NCBI GenBank assembly: GCA_018896765.1
Contig: JAHILZ010000016.1
Span: 1-61,634 of the forward strand
Length of the DNA stretch: 61,634 bases
Reading direction: 5' to 3'
DNA from: Patescibacteria group bacterium
Lineage (GTDB): Bacteria > Patescibacteriota > Minisyncoccia > JAHIHE01
Below, piece by piece: positions 58,076 to 61,634 of the stretch. The notes beneath the pieces were generated by a model. It had not been told where the DNA came from. It saw nothing but the letters and a program-made list of their open reading frames with translations, and searched no databases. Made by a program: the position numbers and the translations under genes. How positions within the stretch are numbered: the first letter of the stretch is position 1; the number at the start of each line of letters is the position of its first letter.

Positions 58076-58079
58076 ACTC

Positions 58080-58107
58080 TTGACAACACCCTAAATTGGA
58101 GTATAAT
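58080..58107 (+). promoter_or_regulatory. consensus promoter of a probable small RNA
   Basis: TTGACA (58080-58085), 16 bases, TATAAT (58102-58107). No coding sequence follows before a terminator. Confidence 0.85.
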
Positions 58108-58113
58108 TTAATT

Positions 58114-58228
58114 AAGAATAAGTCCTTAGGGTAAAGCTTGGGCGAGGGCACTCTTTCCGGAGTATTCCAATGACCTCAAGATAAATCCCAAAAGGCATCT
58201 ATCTTGTCCGCTAATTGAGCGGATTTTT
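58114..58228 (+). ncRNA. putative small RNA, about 115 nt
   Basis: Bounded by the promoter at 58080 and a rho-independent terminator (TCCGCT 58207-58212, AGCGGA 58218-58223, then T5). The longest ATG frame is four codons. Local pairings are CACTC/GAGTA (58151 and 58161), GAGG/CCTC (58145 and 58173) flanked by CTTG/CAAG, and CAAGATA/TATCTTG (58177 and 58200). Its 3' end overlaps the 3' end of the convergent DUF3800 gene by 18 bases. It does not resemble tmRNA, RNase P, SRP RNA or a riboswitch that I know. The start point is predicted. Confidence 0.6.
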
Positions 58229-58846
58229 GATTTGTATTGTTTTGATTTTCAGTTTTTCTAAAACCTCATTTTTTTGTCCGACATACTGCTTGTAGAAAGT
58301 ATTTGATATAAAATCGGCTACCTCAAGAAGAATATTTGAACTGGAAGGAAGAATATCGAACTGAAAAAATGTATTAGGAAAACGAGATTTTAGATAAGCC
58401 AATATATTTTCCCGAAATTGGCTTTTGCCTAAAATTCCATTTTTATGCTTTCTGCTGTCAATACTGATAACAACTTTTTTATATTCTTGCAAATTAAGCC
58501 GATTCAAAAGAGCTTTCAGGATATCCTCGTAGATTGCTTCGAAATTTAATTTTCCCTTCTTGAAATATAGACTGTTTTTATCCACAGGAATTTCTTGTAT
58601 GACTTGGAAAACTGTCAAAAGATTGGATTCAGGAGAATTATAAAGCAAATTCAAGGCTTTTTCGCGTAACAAATCAAATCTTCTATCGGTCGCGTGAATT
58701 CTTGCTTTGCTTACAAATTCACAACGATATGTTTTCCACCGCTTCCAAATCCTTTTTATGGCTGTTGTCTCAAAACCATTGATACTGACAAATTGCAGTT
58801 TTGTTCTGTCTTTTAAATTGTATGATTCATCAAGAAAAATATACAT
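58211..58846 (-). CDS. DUF3800 family protein
   Basis: A 211-residue protein of the DUF3800 family: the FLDES motif at the very N-terminus (MYIFLDESYN), a central IHATDRR stretch, VVISIDSRKHKN with a second acidic site, and the LLEVADFISNTFYK C-terminal motif. The fold is considered RNase H-like with acidic active-site residues, and members are common in defence and mobile-element contexts. Here it sits between two relics of a RhuM copy and converges on a small RNA. The start overlaps the 46-residue zinc-ribbon ORF by 17 bases. Confidence 0.85.
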   Translation of the reverse strand: MYIFLDESYNLKDRTKLQFVSINGFETTAIKRIWKRWKTYRCEFVSKARIHATDRRFDLLREKALNLLYNSPESNLLTVFQVIQEIPVDKNSLYFKKGKLNFEAIYEDILKALLNRLNLQEYKKVVISIDSRKHKNGILGKSQFRENILAYLKSRFPNTFFQFDILPSSSNILLEVADFISNTFYKQYVGQKNEVLEKLKIKTIQIKNPLN

Positions 58847-58970
58847 AAAAATTCATTAGTTTTCCATTTTTAGACATAGTTTCCGTTTGGTCAATTTTCG
58901 CCCCGCAAGACTGGCAAAATTCATCGTTCTGTTCCAATTTTTTCCCGCATTTGTTGCAAAAAGTATTCAT
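58830..58970 (-). pseudogene. duplicated RhuM zinc-ribbon 5' end
   Basis: A 46-codon ORF that starts with the same 22 residues as the intact RhuM protein (MNTFCNKCGKKLEQ, NDEFCQSC), nearly identical at DNA level (58895-58976 against 57935-58009), then diverges (KIDQTETMSKNGK) and ends within the DUF3800 start. It could still make a mini zinc ribbon, coupled to DUF3800 translation. Confidence 0.6.
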
Positions 58971-59049
58971 GGGTTTGGATTAGTTTTTTTAGAATTTCCC
59001 GAGAACCGTTCTCGGGAAATTTTTATTTATTCCTAAAATGTCAATTCTG

Positions 59050-59736
59050 TAATACCAAATTCACCTAATTTATGCTACAATATTGATATAATTCTTAAAA
59101 ATCAATATTATGCCTCAACCGCCATTGCGAATTAAACCGCATCTTAAATATATAGGAATAAAATATCGCTATCGCGCTTGTAAAAACACCGTAGAAAAAA
59201 CTCGCTGGAACCTTATCAGATTAATGGCTAAACCGAAAATGTTAATAACCGAAGCGGCGGAATCAGCTGGAATATGCGAAAGATGGGCGCGGCAAATGTG
59301 GCTTTATGCTTATTCTTTCGTCAGGCCGTATACCGGAGAAGGATTCTGGCTATTGATGCCCACGGTTAATATCGCATTGATGTCTTTGGCGCTCAAGGAA
59401 TTTTCTTGTTATCATGATCCTCGCAATAACAAAATCATTGTATTGCTCTTGGATAGGGCGGGCTGGCACATGAGCGATGATTTAGAAGTTCCTAAAAATA
59501 TCAAGCTGTTTCCGCTTCCTCCTTATACTCCCGAGTTGCAGCCGACTGAATGCGTTAATCCGCTTCTTAAAGAATCAATCGCCAATAAAAGTTTTAAGGA
59601 TTTAGACGAACTGGAGCTAAAGCTTTCCTCTCGCTTCCGCTGGCTCTTGAATAATCCAAAAATTGTTAAAGGGGCTGTCGGCTTCGATTGGATACAAAAA
59701 ATTGAAGCTGGAACAGATTAGGTGAATTTGGTATTA
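59050..59736. mobile_element. IS630-family element, internally deleted
   Basis: Perfect 20-bp terminal inverted repeats (TAATACCAAATTCACCTAAT at 59050-59069 and its complement at 59717-59736), with TA at both ends as expected for IS630/Tc1 insertion. It contains a shortened transposase. At 687 bp it is well below the usual 1.1 kb or so. Confidence 0.85.
59110..59721 (+). pseudogene. truncated IS630 transposase
   Basis: 203 codons. The N-terminal helix-turn-helix part (LMAKPKMLITEAAESAGICERWARQ) is joined after about residue 95 to the C-terminal half of the DDE domain: an Asp in VLLLDRAGWHMSDD and the last Glu region in LPPYTPELQPTECVNPLLKE. The first catalytic Asp region is missing, so it should not transpose unless supplied in trans. 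The reading frame is open, so the deletion happens to be in frame. Confidence 0.85.
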
Positions 59737-59819
59737 TACACCTTAAATGTCAATACTCTTATTTAATAATAGTCAAAACACGGATTAATGTCAAAAATTA
59801 TTATGTGAATAACTCTATT

Positions 59820-60965
59820 TTATTCTGATTTTGTTTTCGTCTTTTTCGCGCTAAAAACCTTGAATTCTTTTTTCGTTCTTGCCTCGTAAATCTTATTTTT
59901 CTCATCCCTGCTGAAAGTCTCGACGCTTTTTCCTAATTTTTTTACGTCAACGATTAAAAATTCTTCCAGTTTCCCGATCTGTTTCAGAATTTCCATCGCC
60001 ATTTTTTCATCATAGCTGTACCGCTCCTGAAGAACTCTTGAAATATATCCTGTATCGGAAAAAATTCGGTCGATTTTTGTTTCGTCGCAATACTGATTGA
60101 TTATTTTTTGCAACTCGGCAATTCGCGAAGCTTCTTTTTTGCTTCGCTCTTTTATTTGCAAATATTCTTCCGCTATCTCTTTTATTTTTTTGTCATCGAT
60201 AGTTACTCCGCAGGCCGGCGGATTGAACTTATGGCTGAAATACGGGCAAATAGATTGAAAGCCGCACCAATCGCAAAGGGGATTGATTTGGGGAGAAAAT
60301 TTGCTTACTTTAATTTGGTCGATTGTTTCCAAAACCTTTTCCGTTGTTTCTTTTAGTTTTTCGCCGCTCTTCACGGTAGAGAGCTTCTCGCCATGGCGCA
60401 AGAAATACAAACTAAGCCGGACCGGCTTATCGGCCAAATTCGGCCATTTATTAAGCAATCCCAAGTGATACATCGCCAGCTGCATATTTTCATCCACGCT
60501 TTTTTGGGATGGAAGAGTTCTCGAAGTCTTGTAGTCAATCACTTCAAAAGTACCGTCTTTCAATTTATCGATTCGATCGATTTTTCCGGTAACAGAGTGA
60601 ATTTCTTCTTTGTCTTTAATAGGAGCTTCGAAATATGATTCCAGTCCTAAAATATGAAAATTAGCCGGATAATTTTTTTTATAATAGTCTTTTATAATTC
60701 GGACGCCTTGCTCAAAAGCAATCATTTCTTCCGACTCTGAAATATAAACATCTTTATCCCACGAACTGCTGAAAAAAGCCAGCACTTCTTCTTCGGTTGG
60801 AGGCGTTAATTTAGACGGATCATGCATCATTTGCAAAGTTTTATGGATCAATGTGCCAAAAATCGCCTCCTTGGATTTAGGACTTTTGATTTTGTCAATT
60901 TCCGAAAATTTATATTTGGCCGGACAGGTTAAAAAATTTTCAAGGGAAGAATATGAAATACGCAT
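59820..60965 (-). CDS. RecB-type PD-(D/E)XK nuclease with Fe-S cysteines
   Basis: A 381-residue nuclease of the PDDEXK_1 (RecB/Cas4-like) group. An N-terminal Cys (LTCPAKYKF, Cys14) pairs with a C-terminal CDWCGFQSICPYF set to give the four cysteines of a 4Fe-4S site as in AddB/Cas4. The nuclease core shows HKTLQ, GKIDRIDKL, FEVIDYKTS (catalytic Asp-x-Lys) and QLAMYHLGL. The last 120 residues are a charged extension. It probably acts in DNA end processing or defence; no helicase partner is adjacent. Confidence 0.9.
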   Translation of the reverse strand: MRISYSSLENFLTCPAKYKFSEIDKIKSPKSKEAIFGTLIHKTLQMMHDPSKLTPPTEEEVLAFFSSSWDKDVYISESEEMIAFEQGVRIIKDYYKKNYPANFHILGLESYFEAPIKDKEEIHSVTGKIDRIDKLKDGTFEVIDYKTSRTLPSQKSVDENMQLAMYHLGLLNKWPNLADKPVRLSLYFLRHGEKLSTVKSGEKLKETTEKVLETIDQIKVSKFSPQINPLCDWCGFQSICPYFSHKFNPPACGVTIDDKKIKEIAEEYLQIKERSKKEASRIAELQKIINQYCDETKIDRIFSDTGYISRVLQERYSYDEKMAMEILKQIGKLEEFLIVDVKKLGKSVETFSRDEKNKIYEARTKKEFKVFSAKKTKTKSE

Positions 60966-61099
60966 ATAAATGCATTATTAATCGTATTTAAGCTTTTTAT
61001 TACATTCATTATAACCTTTAATTAACTGTTCCGCAATTGCTTAAATATGATATACTATCTATATAATTCATAACGAGAAAATTATGAGAATTTCTAACT

Positions 61100-61411
61100 A
61101 TGAGAAATTTTAATGCTCGAAAAAACAAAAAAGTTCGGCATAACAAATACTTGCAAATTGCCCAGGCGGAAATTGATTTGCATGGATTCACGAAGCAGGA
61201 AGCCGCGGAAGCGCTCAAAAATTTTATTAAAAACGCTTATGATAAAAAATACAAGCGAATACGGATTATCACCGGCAAAGGATTGCATTCTGAAAATGGT
61301 CAAAGCGTCTTGAAAGGATATGTAAAAAGCGTTTTAGAAAAAGAGGGGCTGAATTATTCGGATTCAAAAATATACGATGGCGGCAGCGGAGCGATAGATG
61401 TACAAATGTAA
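61100..61411 (+). CDS. Smr domain protein
   Basis: A 103-residue stand-alone Smr domain: basic N-terminus (NFNARKNKKVRHNKYL), AEIDLHGFTKQEAAEAL (DLHG motif), then RIITGKGLHSENG (TGKGxHS) and the final SKIYDGGSGAIDV. Smr domains, also found at the C-terminus of MutS2, nick DNA or RNA, often on stalled ribosomes. A TATACT box lies near 61050. It is the last gene before the right inverted repeat. Confidence 0.9.
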   Translation: MRNFNARKNKKVRHNKYLQIAQAEIDLHGFTKQEAAEALKNFIKNAYDKKYKRIRIITGKGLHSENGQSVLKGYVKSVLEKEGLNYSDSKIYDGGSGAIDVQM

Positions 61412-61494
61412 CGCGGCAGTGGATAAAAAATTGTTGAAAACCTTTAAATATGATAAAATATAATTAATCATTAAGAAATTTTAATATTGCTTTT

Positions 61495-61634
61495 TGTCAT
61501 TGCGAGGAGCCGAAGCGACGAAGCAATCTATAAATAGTTCAAAGTTCAAAATGCAAAATTCAAAGTTGCGCCTTGTTAAATAGTTGCAAGACAAATTTAA
61601 CAGGGTAAAGCTAAAAGTTTAAAGTTACTGAATC
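61495..61634. repeat. 140-bp inverted repeat, right copy
   Basis: The exact reverse complement of 56121-56260, running to the window end, so the repeat may continue beyond it. Confidence 0.95.

Overview
This AT-rich window (roughly 35-40% G+C by eye) most likely comes from a candidate phyla radiation bacterium of the Patescibacteria, probably Parcubacteria-like. That placement is an inference. It rests on the small gene complement, many genes without an obvious ribosome binding site, intergenic low-complexity word repeats, in-frame insertion peptides of the kind seen in that group (for example the FAKATADK peptide inside the Fpg glycosylase), and the mix of GtrA, TagA, AmrS, NYN and dockerin proteins. 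UGA is a normal stop here: several genes end with it and a release factor 2 gene (prfB) is present.

Layout. 1-9.3 kb: two small secreted or membrane proteins, a presenilin-like GxGD membrane protease, an NYN nuclease, a broken HExxH metalloprotease, RmuC, two envelope glycosyltransferases and a thioredoxin-CcdA fusion. 9.3-11.2 kb: debris of nucleotide excision repair (a 3' uvrA remnant and an internally deleted uvrC) mixed with two short genes that have consensus promoters. 11.3-24 kb: GtrA, DnaX, tRNA-Gln, an ITP/XTP pyrophosphatase, a methyltransferase, thioredoxin and its reductase, glutamate dehydrogenase, cysteine desulfurase, a PH-domain protein, a DivIC-like protein and tRNA-Gly. 24.1-27.4 kb: a zinc-uptake locus (Fur/Zur regulator, a 37-residue peptide, binding protein, ATPase, permease). 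27.4-31.3 kb: malic enzyme with a 12-bp minisatellite, superoxide dismutase, two beta-carbonic-anhydrase-like proteins and tRNA-Thr. 31.3-38.1 kb: a secreted CHAP-dockerin protein split by an in-frame TGA, prfB and ftsEX. 38.2-47.4 kb: hydrolases, a homing endonuclease beside tRNA-Gln(CTG), a Mg-type P-ATPase, Fpg and ThiI. 47.5-56 kb: an archaeal-type PurP-like ATP-grasp ligase, a small promoter-gene-terminator unit, a lox-like perfect inverted repeat, an HD hydrolase, a C39-like secreted peptidase, GltX, TagA and AmrS. 56.1-61.6 kb: a nuclease-rich segment bounded by a 140-bp inverted repeat, with RhuM, DUF3800, a probable small RNA, an IS630 derivative, a RecB-type nuclease and an Smr protein.

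Three themes cut across the window. (1) Short tandem-word repeats occupy many intergenic gaps and have also entered coding sequences in frame (GltX twice, ThiI, GdhA, Fpg, RmuC tail, WecA tail, UvrC start, C39-protein signal peptide). (2) A set of short genes carries consensus TTGACA-N16/17-TATAAT-like promoters, AGGAGG-type ribosome binding sites and terminators, unlike the surrounding genes, and often sits beside gene wreckage. (3) Two places (presenilin/NYN and RhuM/DUF3800) show a second gene lying between a full gene and a relic of a duplicate of that gene. The strongest candidates for something undescribed are the DUF3800/small-RNA module inside a RhuM duplication, the hairpin element overlapping the start codons of gtrA and mgtA, the lox-like site, and the pair of carbonic-anhydrase-like genes.
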